From: Pseudoips prasinana
Lineage: Eukaryota > Arthropoda > Insecta > Lepidoptera > Nolidae
DNA: 64,000 nucleotides
Reading direction: 5' to 3'
Assembly (NCBI GenBank): GCA_951640165.1
Contig: OX621261.1
Span: 3,410,001-3,474,000 of the forward strand
Position 1 is the first letter of the stretch, and every line of letters begins with the position of its first letter. Below the pieces are notes generated by a model. It was not told the DNA's origin and searched no databases. It saw nothing but the letters and a program-made list of their open reading frames with translations. A program made the position numbers and the translations under genes. Below are positions 1-12,600 of the stretch, piece by piece.

Positions 1-206
1 CCCAGACTTAATACATATACAACAAAAAAATCATTCAAATCGTTCCGAGGATTAGCGTGTACAAACAAACAGACACACAGGCAAACAGACAGATTTTTTT
101 TGGATTCGAGCTGTTCTACTGTTTCTAAACTCGTTCAATATATTTTTTTAAATATATTTAATGTACATACACAGTATTTTACTGTTTTATTACATGTATA
201 GATATT
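1..206 (+). repeat. CTAG-family repeat fragment (3' part)
   Basis: The stretch runs from AATCGTTCCGAGGATTAGC through repeated ACAGACA words to TTACATGTATAGAT, the same 3' end as the full CTAG-A/B copies elsewhere. The 5' part is outside the window. I see nothing recognisable in 207-401. Confidence 0.6.
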
Positions 207-401
207 AATTTATAATTTCCGCCTGTTCATTAACGATGTAGACGTATCATTCATTAGTGTAGCATTAATTACACACCTCAGGGGTTTATAAATGCTATAA
301 TACTTATCAATACCTACTCGGGATTTAAACCCAGAGCAAGCTACCACTGGCTTAACGAAAGAATTCACATTATTAAGCCTTTGTTCCTCTTACATCCTTA
401 G

Positions 402-621
402 AATTGGAAAAAGAAGACGGAGAATCAATCTAAAAGCGATATGGACAAACATTGGATGGAAGCGTCTGATGGTCCTTATGATATTGAACATGTCACCGTC
501 TTGCCCACTTCTCCATCATCTCCTGACACTTCAATTACAAGTTCTACAAATCCATCTTCATCGCTTGTGGTCCCGCAAGGTTCAACTTCATCGCCAAATC
601 AACTTGGAGTTTCTGATAGTG
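402..621 (+). CDS. Gene 1 exon 1 (possibly internal)
   Basis: The ATG at 441 opens 60 codons before a GTAAGT donor at 622, leaving one base of a codon. A pyrimidine-rich stretch and AG at 400-401 could be an acceptor, and the frame is open from 402, which would add 13 basic/polar residues ([13 protein letters not shown]). The encoded part is rich in Ser, Thr and Pro ([19 protein letters not shown]), so probably disordered. A Rep-G copy begins about ten bases past the donor. Confidence 0.68.
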
Positions 622-3600
622 GTAAGTATTTGAATCTTCTCAGTTGCAGCGCATTGGATCCGGTGGCAGCATTAAAACGTGACCGTCGTTATAAATGCAA
701 GGTCCGTCAGAGTAATGATATTGAATTCGTACCTTAATATAGACAGAACTATTCAGACAATTTGTAGTAAAATATAAATTGAACTATAAATTTCGATAAT
801 TAAACCTAAATATAATCTCCTTGACAATAACTTAATACAAGCTAGCTAAATATCATTACTAATATAAAATAAATTTTATAAATGTTTTAGCAATCCGTGT
901 ACCTAAATATCTATGTCGGAGATTCTGACGGATTTAACTCCGAAACATCGTTGGTGTCCGCCATCATGCACGTGGTTAAAAGAATCAGTGCGCACACCCG
1001 GCGCAGTCGAGCTCTGTATGCCAACTGTGTCGTGTCGCTAACACACTAATGTCACTTAGACAACTGACAGACGTTAAACGTCACATGCGACAGTTCATAG
1101 ACAACCTCGACTCGAACTACTGACTCAGTGAGTAGTGTTTTCCAAACGCTAATAGATGGCGTTACTAGTACGTAAACAGGTCTTTTATTTAATTTCTCCG
1201 ACACGGCCATCCGACAATCAACGCGCTCTCGCGTTGTTACTCGCTGACATAATCAGCATGAATTACAGCTCTTCAGTTTGGCATGGACACAAAGCGTTAC
1301 AAGCGGCTTTCAATGTTACACAAGGCAAAGCGTAAAGGCTTTCAGCATTTACCACAAAGCGTTTAAGCTTTCATCATTAGTTAAAGGGCGTACCTCTCAC
1401 ACAATGCAAAGCGTTGAAACTTTCAGCATACGCATAACAAAACGTTGAAGCTTTCAGCATAAACTGCATCACACAGCAAAGCGTTGCAGCTTTCAGCATA
1501 AACGGCAACACACAGCAAAGCGTTGAAGCTTTCAGCATAAACTGCAATACACAGCAAAGCGTTGAAGCTTTCAGCATAAGTTCAATTACTCGGCAAAGCG
1601 TTACAGCTTTCAGCATTTATTCGAATTGGTAGCAAAGCGTTACAGCTTTCAGCGTCAACCTTGGGTCACGACAGATGAACCCAACCTTACTGCAAAGCGT
1701 GATGGCTTTCAGCAGGACATCAGGACAAAGCGATAAGGCTTTCAATCCACCCTTCAATAAAGCGTAGTAGCTTTCAGTTTAAATAAAACATTTTATCAAT
1801 CAGCAATGAACATAAGTCTTTTATCAACACAGGTTTACGTTCAACAAAACAATGTAATTATCGTTTCAACTCAAACAATGATCATGATTCAATACAGTAA
1901 TTCAATCCAAATTACTAATTACACCAAATTAGAATACCAAATTAATAAAACTATTCAATTATGGGTTCTACAGGATCAAGACATTCTGACAATTCAGGTA
2001 AACTAGCTGGATATTTACGCAGTCGTTCATGGCACACATATTGGGCCCGTCCCCCAGATACTGGTTCCAACCTATAACGCTCATTGGAACACACTAGCTA
2101 AGGGGCTTTTCTCTATACTCTTACTTACAGTACAATTCAAAACGAGTTTTACTTTGCCTAAGACGGACTTCCAGGATTCATTTTTATAATTTTCGGCCAC
2201 TGTAAAACAATTTGTCAAGGTGGACATCATTCGCTCCACCTGACCAAGCTCGGCTAACACAACTAGCAATCTCGTGGAACTCAATGGCCCAACCTCGGCA
2301 TAAATCCCGACAGTCTTGACCAGTAAAAGATGTAACTTGATCAGAAATAATTCGTTTCGGGGTTCTAAATATGTGGACAAAGCTACGTAGTGCCTCGCAA
2401 GCAGATCGTGATGTTAAATCTTTGACACACATTAATTGACAAATTTTCGTAAAAGCATCTACGATGACTATCACTTAATCCTTAGAGGTCTTACTACAAG
2501 TTCGAAAATGTTATTCAACACCCTGGAACATTATAGGTAAGTGCGCAATGCAGCGTCACGAACTCAAAGCACGAAGCTTGCGATAGTCAATTGTCACAAG
2601 CACGAAACGCGGAGCTTTCAATACTCAATCGTCACAAGCATAAAGCGCGGAGCTTTCAATGCTCAACCACCACAAGCACAAAGCGCGGAGCTGCTTTCAA
2701 TGCTCAACTGCTACAAGCACAAAGCGCGGAGCTTTCAATGCTCAACTGCTACGAGCACAAAGCGCGGAGCTTTCAATGCTCAACCGTCTCAAGCACAAAG
2801 CGCGGAGCTTTCAATTCTCAACCGTTTCAAGCACAAAGCGCGGAGCTTTCAATGCTCAAGTTTCAGGAACTCGAAGTAGGGTACTTGTCACACAATTTAT
2901 TTCAAATCAACCAGCTTTATTACTCATAATGTAACACATAAATGTGTCTTACAATGAACTCCAATAATCATTTTAAACTTAGAATTTAACTCAACCATCG
3001 GCATTAACTACACTGTTATTTCTGACTACAACTGTCAAATCCAAGTTTTTCGTAACATACGTAGGTACTTAACGCGTCCACCAGCTATTGGCTGTTCCTT
3101 GTATCTATCGTTGTCATAGACCTCTATTATCTTACAAGGATTTGAAAACTTTTCACTTCATTTGTTTATTATCAGAATAGAAAAGAATAGAATACTCCCC
3201 ATTGTACACACTCAAACAGGACAATTACATAGAAGACAAAGTAAATAACACAATTCGTTAGGGTTCTTTCCGACAAAAACAACGTCTCCTATTTTAAATG
3301 GATTTTAACTTTGCTCTTGCCATAACGCACCTTATCAGCATGAGCTAACTCGTCCATCCTGCATTATGCCTCACATCTAAGTTCGTAGAGGTTAACCTAA
3401 CCATATTTTTGGACAAGGGCATTAATTTTGGATGGGAACTTTAATTACAACCCATCAACAATTGAAGCGGACTTCTAACTGTACTTCTAACCATGGTACA
3501 ATTTAGCGAGATTTGGATTTCACCTGAAGCTGTCTTCCAGAACCTACGCTCGTGGTTTTCGGTTATAGTGAAGCAATTAATTAAAATAGTTCGGGATGCT

Positions 3601-6600
3601 ACGCAATATCCTCTCATCACAAATAACGCAGTGTTTCAACTCTAAAGTCTTTCACGTGGTCGCTCACTATTGGTCTCACAAGAAGGCTCAAGGTCACCCA
3701 AAGAGCAACGGAGAGTGCCACGCTCGGAGTATCCCTGCGTGATCGAATAAAAATCGTCGTAAAAAACGTCGTAATCCGCAGGCGAAACAAAGTAGCCGGT
3801 GTCAATATTCTGTAATAAACAAACTTCAGCATGGACCTCGCGAATGATGCGGGTGACTTTGTTACTAATAGTCAAGCTCAATCCCGGTTAGATAAAAACA
3901 TCTACCTATCATAACATCATGAGCCAAAACTATGTGAATCTACAATTACAAAAGTCACTTCTCACACACGAGTACTTCGTTGACCTTGACAGGCAGACTA
4001 ATGCGGGTAAAAGAAAATGTAATGTCCGACCCAATACCTGTCAGGCGCGCGGATATAAAATCTCTAGTACCTGTATGGTTATCAACAAATCATTTACGAA
4101 TTAGGGAACAATCTGTACCACTGTCCACAAGAGCGTGTATGTGATCTAACTTGCCCCTACATCCATAGACTTCGAAATAAACCGTTCAAACTATTTAACC
4201 TTAAAACGCGCATATTGTCACCATAAAAATTAAATATAACAGACGTTGGGCGTATTTTCAACATCTAAAAAGTATAAACCACACAAAACAACACGTGTTA
4301 TGAATTTCACAGATATCAAAAATTCTTCAGTGCAGCATTAGGTCATCAAGTGCCTTTTAAACAATATAATAAAAGTACTTACAGGTTTTTTCTCATAAAA
4401 TAAAGATTCACCACTCACACTCGACACGAGGCACTTTTACTTTAGAGGTTACTTTAAATTTACTCTAATACAAACTGGTGACTCCTCCCCAATCCAGAAT
4501 CGCCAATGCCGTCTCTTTATTTGCAAAGAGACAGCACGATCAACTTCGCCTCGAAAAGAACAAACTAATTATTTTAACTCAAAGAGTCGACCGACAGAAA
4601 GGCAGCCTAACTATCAGAGCCCGTACTCTTTTCATTGTTAAATAAAAACTTCTTCCACGTTCACTGATGCACCAAAAACTACTATTCAACGATACACACG
4701 AACTGGCCGAGAGACTCCGCTCTTCACGAGTGACCACATCGAAACACGAAATCAGTAGGCATGTTTTAAACAAGTCTGAACATACCTGAGCATCCGAGAT
4801 AACTGTGATAACAACTTCGATCTTGTTACCTTCGCTCGAAGCAGGCTCAAAACGGTCAATCAAGGCAAGCTTCTAAGTCGAGTACTCCACGTATGTAAGT
4901 TCTCACACGGTCACTGCACCAAACCGTCTAACGTTTTGCACAACGGGTACGACTTCGAAGTCCACTTGCGAGCTCGACGTCGAATATGTGTGAATGTAAC
5001 GTTTCGCGTTTCGTAATCGGTCCACGAGTTTGCGATACAGCCGTAAATTCACAATCAGCGGGGTTGTATTTTCAACGTTATTTTTCAATTTTGTAACGAC
5101 ACTATTTTCGCTACGTGGTGGAACCGAATCACGAAAATATTCTTGATTTTGAGTAGCAGGCATTGCGGTAGACACGTGGGATGATTTTGGAATCGATCCC
5201 ACCGCTGCTGTCGGAGATTCTGACGGATTTAACTCCGAAACATCGTTGGTGTCCGCCATCATGCACGTGGTTAAAAGAATCAGTGCGCACACCCGGCGCA
5301 GTCGAGCTCTGTATGCCAACTGTGTCGTGTCGCTAACACACTAATGTCACTTAGACAACTGACAGACGTTAAACGTCACATGCGACAGTTCATAGACAAC
5401 CTCGACTCGAACTACTGACTCAGTGAGTAGTGTTTTCCAAACGCTAATAGATGGCGTTACTAGTACGTAAACAGGCCTTTTATTTAATTTCTCCGACATC
5501 TATATGTGTGCCCCGCGGTGTTACCCGCGTAAAATTTTATAAATTTTCTTTGCTATAAACCTCACGGAGCCCGAGACCTTTCCAACGAATGCAAAACCGT
5601 GGAAATCTGTTCGTGCGTTCTGGAGTTATAGCGTCAGGAAGGAAAACCCGACTTATTTTTATATAGTAGACTAGCTGTGCCCCGCGGTGTTACCCGCGTT
5701 AAATTTTATAAATTTTCTTTGCTATAAACCTCACGGAGACCGAGACCTTTCCAACGAATGCAAAATCGTGGAAATCGGTTCGTGCGTTCTGGAGTTATAG
5801 CGTCAGGAAGGAAAACCCGACTTATTTTTATATAGTAGACTAGAAATAATTATGTATACTTAACTGTATTACTGCAAACATGTTCTGACTATTTACAAGC
5901 GCTTTTTTAAAGTCTACGAGAATAATTTTTTTTTTTTATATATTTAATATTGAATTGAATATCCTTCAGGCCGAATTTCAGCCACGGCGGCCACTCTCAA
6001 TGGAGGCTAGCTAACTGCGCAGTACATATTATAGTGCACAAGTGTGTTTGCGCACATACTTGTGCAATATAATATGTACTGCGCAGTTAGCTGGCCTCCA
6101 TTGTTGCATCAACATGACTGCACGTGTGGCGCAGCGGCTAAGACAGTCGCCGGGCCGCTTCGTGTCGCGGGTTCGAGTCCCGCGCCGGACAACTATTTGT
6201 GTGACCCATAAATAGTTGTTCTGGTCTGGATTTAACTTGTGTCCGTCTATTATATGATTGTAAAGTACTCCGCGACGCAGGGATAATATTCCCTATTGCG
6301 GGTGTAACACTTTAAAAAAATGCCCACGGCAGCCGTTCTCAAGGGAGCTAGAACTAGCCACTGCGCAGGACATATTATAGTGCACAAGTGTGTGTGCAAA
6401 CACAGGGGCACTTTCTATTCCATCACTCTGAAGATTCGATGGGACGACTAGCGACACAACCGGGAAGAGGTCAAGAAGAGGGGGGCTACCGGCTAAGTCG
6501 CCGAACATCGGCGATCGGCGTTCAAATAAATAAAGGTTAAAATTACTTAACCAGTCGTTGTTTTAAAGTTTCATCCCTTATTTTATGCCCTTGGGGGTAG

Positions 6601-9600
6601 AATTAATCAAAATCCTTTCTTAGCGGATGCCTACGTCATAACATCTACCTGCATGCTAAGGACTTCGGCAAATCCCGGCCTGTGATGGACAAAAGTTTAT
6701 TACTATTGTAAAAAGAAATTATAATATTTAAAATCCCTCCATCTCTTTTATTTCCTTGTACAACATGGGAAAATGATTTCAATTCTTAAAAGTAAATCAT
6801 TTTATTCCGGCATTCATGTTTCTTAAACTGTCTTATAGGGTCTGGCTGCTTCGGTCTTTTGAGCCGTTGGGGAAATATTTATTATTCCAGTCATGCAGTT
6901 ATTATTATATTGTAATTGTCAGAGGCGTTATAATTTCATTGAATTGAAATATGTATTATTTGCATACATAATATTATCCTCAATAGTCATAATATAAATC
7001 AATGAAGGAATCAATTCTTCATAGTAATGGCAACACTTTTTTATCTGTCATATCATATTGAACTGATTGAATTTTGATTTACATTCGTGTTCAGGCTTGC
7101 TTGACTTGCATCGTGAATGTTTTCTTGTGGCTTGTATATTTAAAACAACCTTTGGCTTTGTTTCTCGATTCTGTTTTCGACTTCACGACTGACCTCGGCT
7201 TTCTTGGACTTTGGATCTACGCATCATGATTTACCTCTGCTATTCGCACCTCGAACCACTTATTTTGTCCTAAGCAACTATGGACGTGGTTATTTTATTG
7301 AATAGGTGTGAACTTACCACGGTTGTCATAAACATATCTTAACCTGTTTTACTTATTTATATATAGAAAGTAGTATAATTATTACAATAAATCGTTCCAT
7401 GATCTAATACAATATTGAAATCTTCTTGATCTTATACGCCTTATACTACATAAATCCCATGTTTTACATAAAAATAAATATACAGGGCGATAGAATATTA
7501 GTACCCCTTCAAAATGCTTATTGTTTTATTTATGTCCATTCCAGGCCATGTTTGTATGGGCCGGTTGCCGATCTCCTTTCAGCCCGACCCGTCCAGTGGT
7601 TTGGGCTGTGCGTTGATAGATCACTATGTCAGTCGGTCAGTCACCTTTGAGTTATATATATTTAGATTTTTTATTTAATAAAATAAATAAACATATAGAT
7701 ATTTATACTAAACCGTTCAAAGAATGCAAGTCACTGCTGATTGAGTGGATAAACAAGTTATACTACGATGAAGTAGAGAATCCTATTAAATATAACGGCT
7801 GCGGATAAATTATCCACACACATACACACATGCACTTATACATACATACACACACATGCACATACACACACACAAACACACAAGATTTTAAAGAGCGGCG
7901 ACTCCTGGCACAGTTATATGCTTAAAAGGAAACGCCACCAACTGTATGATGAACCACGCGTAATAATGAAATTAAACATTGAGATTTGATTTAATTTTGA
8001 TAATATCAATATTAAAATTACTACGAATAGTATATTTTGTTCCTCAGCAGGGCCAAACCAAACTAAAGATGAAGTAAAGTCCAATTTACTGCGCACCACT
8101 GATGAACTACCAACGCTTCCTGGAGTAAGTATACCATACTAATATTGTAAAGGCGAAAGATTGTGAGTGTGTATGTTTGTTACTTCTTCGCGACTAAACA
8201 GCTGAAGCGATTTTAATATGATTTGGCATTGAGTTAGTTGATACTAGCTGACACCCTGGATTAACACATGGGCTTTTATAAAGTTTAATGCGGGTAAAAC
8301 AGCGGGGAACAGCTAGTATCAATATACAAAAATCAATGCGTAGTGTTAATTCCGCTATACACATGTATAAAGACAATCATCAACATCATCATATCAACCG
8401 AAAGACGTCCACTGCTGGACAAAGGCCTCCCCCAAAGATCTCCACAATTGTCAGTCTTGCGCTATTGGCATCCAGTGACTTCCAGCAATCCTCACAAGAT
8501 CATCGGACCACCTTGTAGGGGGCCTTTTTTGATGAGAATTTATTTTATTTATTTATTATAATAGATACATCATCAAATTAACGCTAAACACTTGAAGATT
8601 ACAAGTTATTGAGTTTAAGACAAGGAGTTAAAATCTCTACAGATGTATACATCATTTGACGGTCACCATAGCCTAGTTGGTAGTGCTGGTGGTCCTGGGT
8701 TCGAATCCCGGTAAGTGCAAATATTTGTGTGATGAGCACGAATATTTGTTTCTGAGTCATGGATGTTTTCTATGTATTTAAGTATTTATCTATCTATATA
8801 AGTATGTATATCGTCGCCTGGTACCCATAGTACAAGCTTTGCTAAGTTTGGGGCTAGGATGATCTGTGTGACATTGTCCCTACTTATATATTATTATTAT
8901 TATTATACAACATTCGAAAAAAAAACAGTCACTAAACATGCTAACCACAAATAAAGAAACAATATCTAAATACTATACTACTAATGCAAATTAAACTTAA
9001 CCTAAAAATAAACATTTAAATTTGGATAAAATTAAATGCAAGACCATTATTTTAACTCTGCTAATTGGACCAAATCCCTTGTTCATGCCCGCTTGAGTAT
9101 GTTTCGCCGGACGGTCTCAACTGGGTCGTGTTGAAACCGGTAGTAGATGAACCCACTGAGTTTGTTTCGCTGGGTCTTCTCAGTTGGGGCGCATTGGATC
9201 CGGTGGTAGCATTAAAGCGTGACCGTCGTTATTAACACAAGGTCCGTCATAATAATAATACCTCAATATAGACAGAACTATTGACAATATGTAGTAAAAA
9301 TATTAGACTTAAACTAGATAATTAAACATAATCTCTTGACAATAACTTGATACGAGCTAGCTAAATATCAATGCTATAATAAAATATTTTTTATAAATGT
9401 TTTCATACAATGTGTACCTAAATATCTATATTACTAGAAATAATAACGTATACAACTATATTACTACAAACATGTTCTGACTATTTACAAGCGCTTTTTT
9501 AAAGTCTACGTGATTAAAACCTTTTTTATTTTATTTTATTTTATTTTATCTGCAGGAAATTGTAACCAATCCTCTTGAAAATGAGACGGTCGTCTGGCAG

Positions 9601-12600
9601 GCGCCCGCTGAGCTGGACCCAGGCGACCCGGCCGCAGCCACTCTGATAGAAGAAGAGGACACACCAATTCCAACCTCTGTCTACACTGGGTTAATAGATG
9701 GGGATGAAGGTAAGGTTATTACGCAGCCGGTTGGTAAATGCCTGCCTTTCACGCCGCTGGACAGATATTTGTGTGCATGAACATGTCTGTTTGTCCTGAG
9801 TCTGGGTGTTATTATATTATATATAAGTATGTATTTGCAAAAGAAAAGTAGTATATCAGTTATCTGGTTTCCATAGTACAAGCTCTGCTTAGTTTGGGAT
9901 CAGATGACCTTTTGTAAACAATGTCCCAGGATATTATTATTATAAAATGTAGTATATCAAATTATCTAATCTGGTTTCCATAGTACAAGCTCTGCTTAGT
10001 TTGGGATCAGATGACCTTTTGTAAACAATGTCCCAGGATATTATTATTATAAAATGTAGTATATCAAATTATCTAATCTGGTTTCCATAGTACAAGCTCT
10101 GCTTAGTTTGGGATCAGATGACCTTTCGTAAACAATGTCCCAGGATATTATTATTATAAAATGTAGTATATCAAATTATCTAATCTGGTTTCCATAGTAC
10201 AAGCTCTGCTTAGTTTGGGATCAGATGGCCTTTTGTAAATAATGTTCCAGGATATTATTATTATTATTATAAAATGTAGTATATCAAATTATCTAATCTG
10301 GTTTCCATAGTACAAGCTCTGCTTAGTTTGGGATCAGATGGCCTTTTGTAAATAATGTTCCAGGATATTATTATTATTATTATAAAATGTAGTATATCAA
10401 ATTATCTGGTTTCCATAGTACAAGCTCTGCTTAGTTTGGGATCAGATGGCCTTTTGTAAATAATGTCCCAGGATATTATTATTATTATAAAATGTAGTAT
10501 ATCAAATTATCTGGTTTCCATAGTACAAGCTCTGCTTAGTTTGGGATCAGATGGCCTTTTGTAAATAATTTTCCAGGATATTATTATTATTATTATAAAA
10601 TGTAGTATATCAAATTATCTAGTTTCCATAGTACAGTCGGTGATATCTATTACCTATTAAAATGTTTTACTACCCTAATGTAACGTATTAAAGATCAAAT
10701 TGGCATAACTTATTTGTTTAGCTTGAACCAGACGTTCTAGTTCATGAAGGTCGTATGTATCGCTTACCTACGGTTAATGGAGAAGGTTCAAACTCGTTTA
10801 ACATTTAGTGGGTCAGAAGACACGTATTAGCGACTGTACAAGCTCAGTGCCTCTAGCACGAGTTCCTGCAGTTTACTTACTCGATCACACGTACAGTTTC
10901 TCCCATACATTGAGCACCAGCGCCTCTCGCGGAAACTATTAAGAACTAAAACTCTGGTGCTCAATGTATGGGACGAAACTGTACGTGTGATCGAGTAAGT
11001 AAACTGCAGGAACTCGTGCTAGAGGCACTGCTTAATTCGGGACATTATTCACTCACAGCCATCTGATTCCAAACTAAGAACAGCTTGTGCTATGGAAACC
11101 AGATAACTGATATACTACATATAATACTACCTACTGTTCATGTGTAAATACATACTTAGATAGATAATTACACGCAGACTCAGGACAAACAGACATGTTC
11201 ATGCACACAAATATCCGTCCTGGGTGGGAATCAAACCCACGACCTGCGGCGTGAAAGGTAAGCATGTACCGACCACGCCAACCGTCCTGACAAATATTAC
11301 TTATATACTAGCTGTGCCCGCGACTTCGTCCGCGTGTTAATTAGTTTTTTGTTTTAGTAAAATAAGACTTTTTCTAAAATAAAAGTAGCCTAAGTTGCTC
11401 CTTATTACATCAGCTACCTGCCAATAAAAGACACGTCAAAATCGGTCCAGCCATTTCAGAGATTAGCCGGAACAAACAGACAGACAGACAGACAAAAATT
11501 GAAAAAAATGATTTTTTGTGTGTATGTACCGTATATATATTCATATTTATGTCGTCAAAACCGGTTACTTCAATATTACAAACAGACACTCCAATGTATA
11601 GATATCACAGCTCCTCCCCCGTAGGTGATAGTGTGATAATATGTAGCCTATATGTTGACCCGACCTCTTAGTAATATTCATGCAAAAAATTGAAGTAAAT
11701 CCATGCATTACTTTTTTAGTTTAGCCCGGACATACATACAGACAAACAGACACACAGACAAAAATTCTAAAAACTATATTTTTGGCTTCGATGTCGATTG
11801 TAAATCACGCTCCAAGTATCCTTTAAAAATAATATTCAATGTACAGTTTTAACTATCTTACGATTTTATTATATGTATAGATGTCATTGATGATTGATCT
11901 AATGCTTGATACAGTGCCTGAAGGAACAGCTCCGCCTGCAAGCGTAGTCTTCGCGGAGCAGATGGAGAATTATATGGCTGCGAACAAGGTGGGTCCTCTG
12001 AGTGCAGCCCTGGTGAAGCTTTGCGAGATAGCTGCCACCAAGAACCAAACCCACCTGAACGAGGCCGTCTCTGGGTTCTACGCGTTCGTTTCAAGGTACC
12101 GATTTTCTAGATATTTCTGTACCCAATTTTCTATATACACAAACACACACACGTGCATACACACACACACAGACACACGCTTACACCAGGTTTATTTACT
12201 TACTTATATATATATATAGCTAGACTAGCTGTGCCCCGCGGTGTTACCCGCGTTAAATTTTGTAAATTTTCTTTGCTATAAACCTCACGGAGCCCGAGAC
12301 CTTTCCAACGAATGCAAAACCGTGGAAATCGGTTCGTGCTATTACATCCTTCAAATCCTTTCTATTTCCGGATATTTCGTTTTAAGGGGGGAGGTGTTAC
12401 ATCCCTATTTCCGCTGTTTACTGCTGAGTTGCAATAATCGCCGATTGACGCAAATGCCAAACAGCAAATCAGCAGTAAATACTGTATATAAACTCGCGTT
12501 TTTACAATTTCCATCAGTGTATTATTCTCTGGTGAAATTGCTGCCCAGCTACGGAATGGTCATAGATCTGCCGGCTGGCTTTCAGCAAGGAAACTAGAAA

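Larger units (their letters stand above)
914..5498 (-). mobile_element. LTR retrotransposon (Ty3/Gypsy-like), internally decayed
   Basis: Two 290-bp direct repeats (914-1203 and 5209-5498) begin TGTCGGAGA and end TCTCCGACA. TCTA flanks both sides (910-913, 5499-5502) as a 4-bp target duplication. Coding remnants are on the minus strand: a gag-like start (5319-4903), a retropepsin-like segment with a DSGT active site near 4125 followed by a stop, and integrase fragments (2474-2081) with a frameshift. No reverse transcriptase is recognised, so the copy is defective. I noticed only one LTR difference (T/C near 1181/5476), implying recent insertion. Two minisatellites fill much of the interior. 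Confidence 0.88.
631..5945 (+). repeat. Rep-G copy split by nested insertions
   Basis: Positions 631-913 match the middle of other Rep-G copies (GCGCATTGGATCCGGTGG, ACAATAACTTAATAC, CCGTGTACCTAAATATCTA), and 5844-5945 match its end (CATGTTCTGACTATTTACAA). In between lie an LTR retrotransposon (914-5498) and a tandem CTAG-C insertion (5503-5843), a three-layer nest in gene 1 intron 1. Gene 1 exon 1 ends about ten bases before it. Confidence 0.75.

Noticed and set aside
1377..1616. Minus-strand ORF over the first minisatellite
   Set aside because: The frame is a by-product of the ~40-bp period; no codon conservation.
2541..2934. Three overlapping plus-strand ORFs
   Set aside because: All three frames are open over the same minisatellite, so none is evidence of coding.
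6117..6200. tRNA gene candidates (also 8660, 37653, 54413, 59778)
   Set aside because: They have B-box sequence but lack a closing acceptor stem, and share repeated 3' bodies; they are SINE heads.
621..9556. Direct splicing of gene 1 exon 1 to exon 3
   Set aside because: Phase 1 against phase 0 gives an early stop; exon 2 at 8051-8124 solves it.
9851..10640. CRISPR-like regular direct repeats
   Set aside because: Units are about 110 bp with no unique spacers, in a eukaryotic intron; this is SINE-tail amplification.
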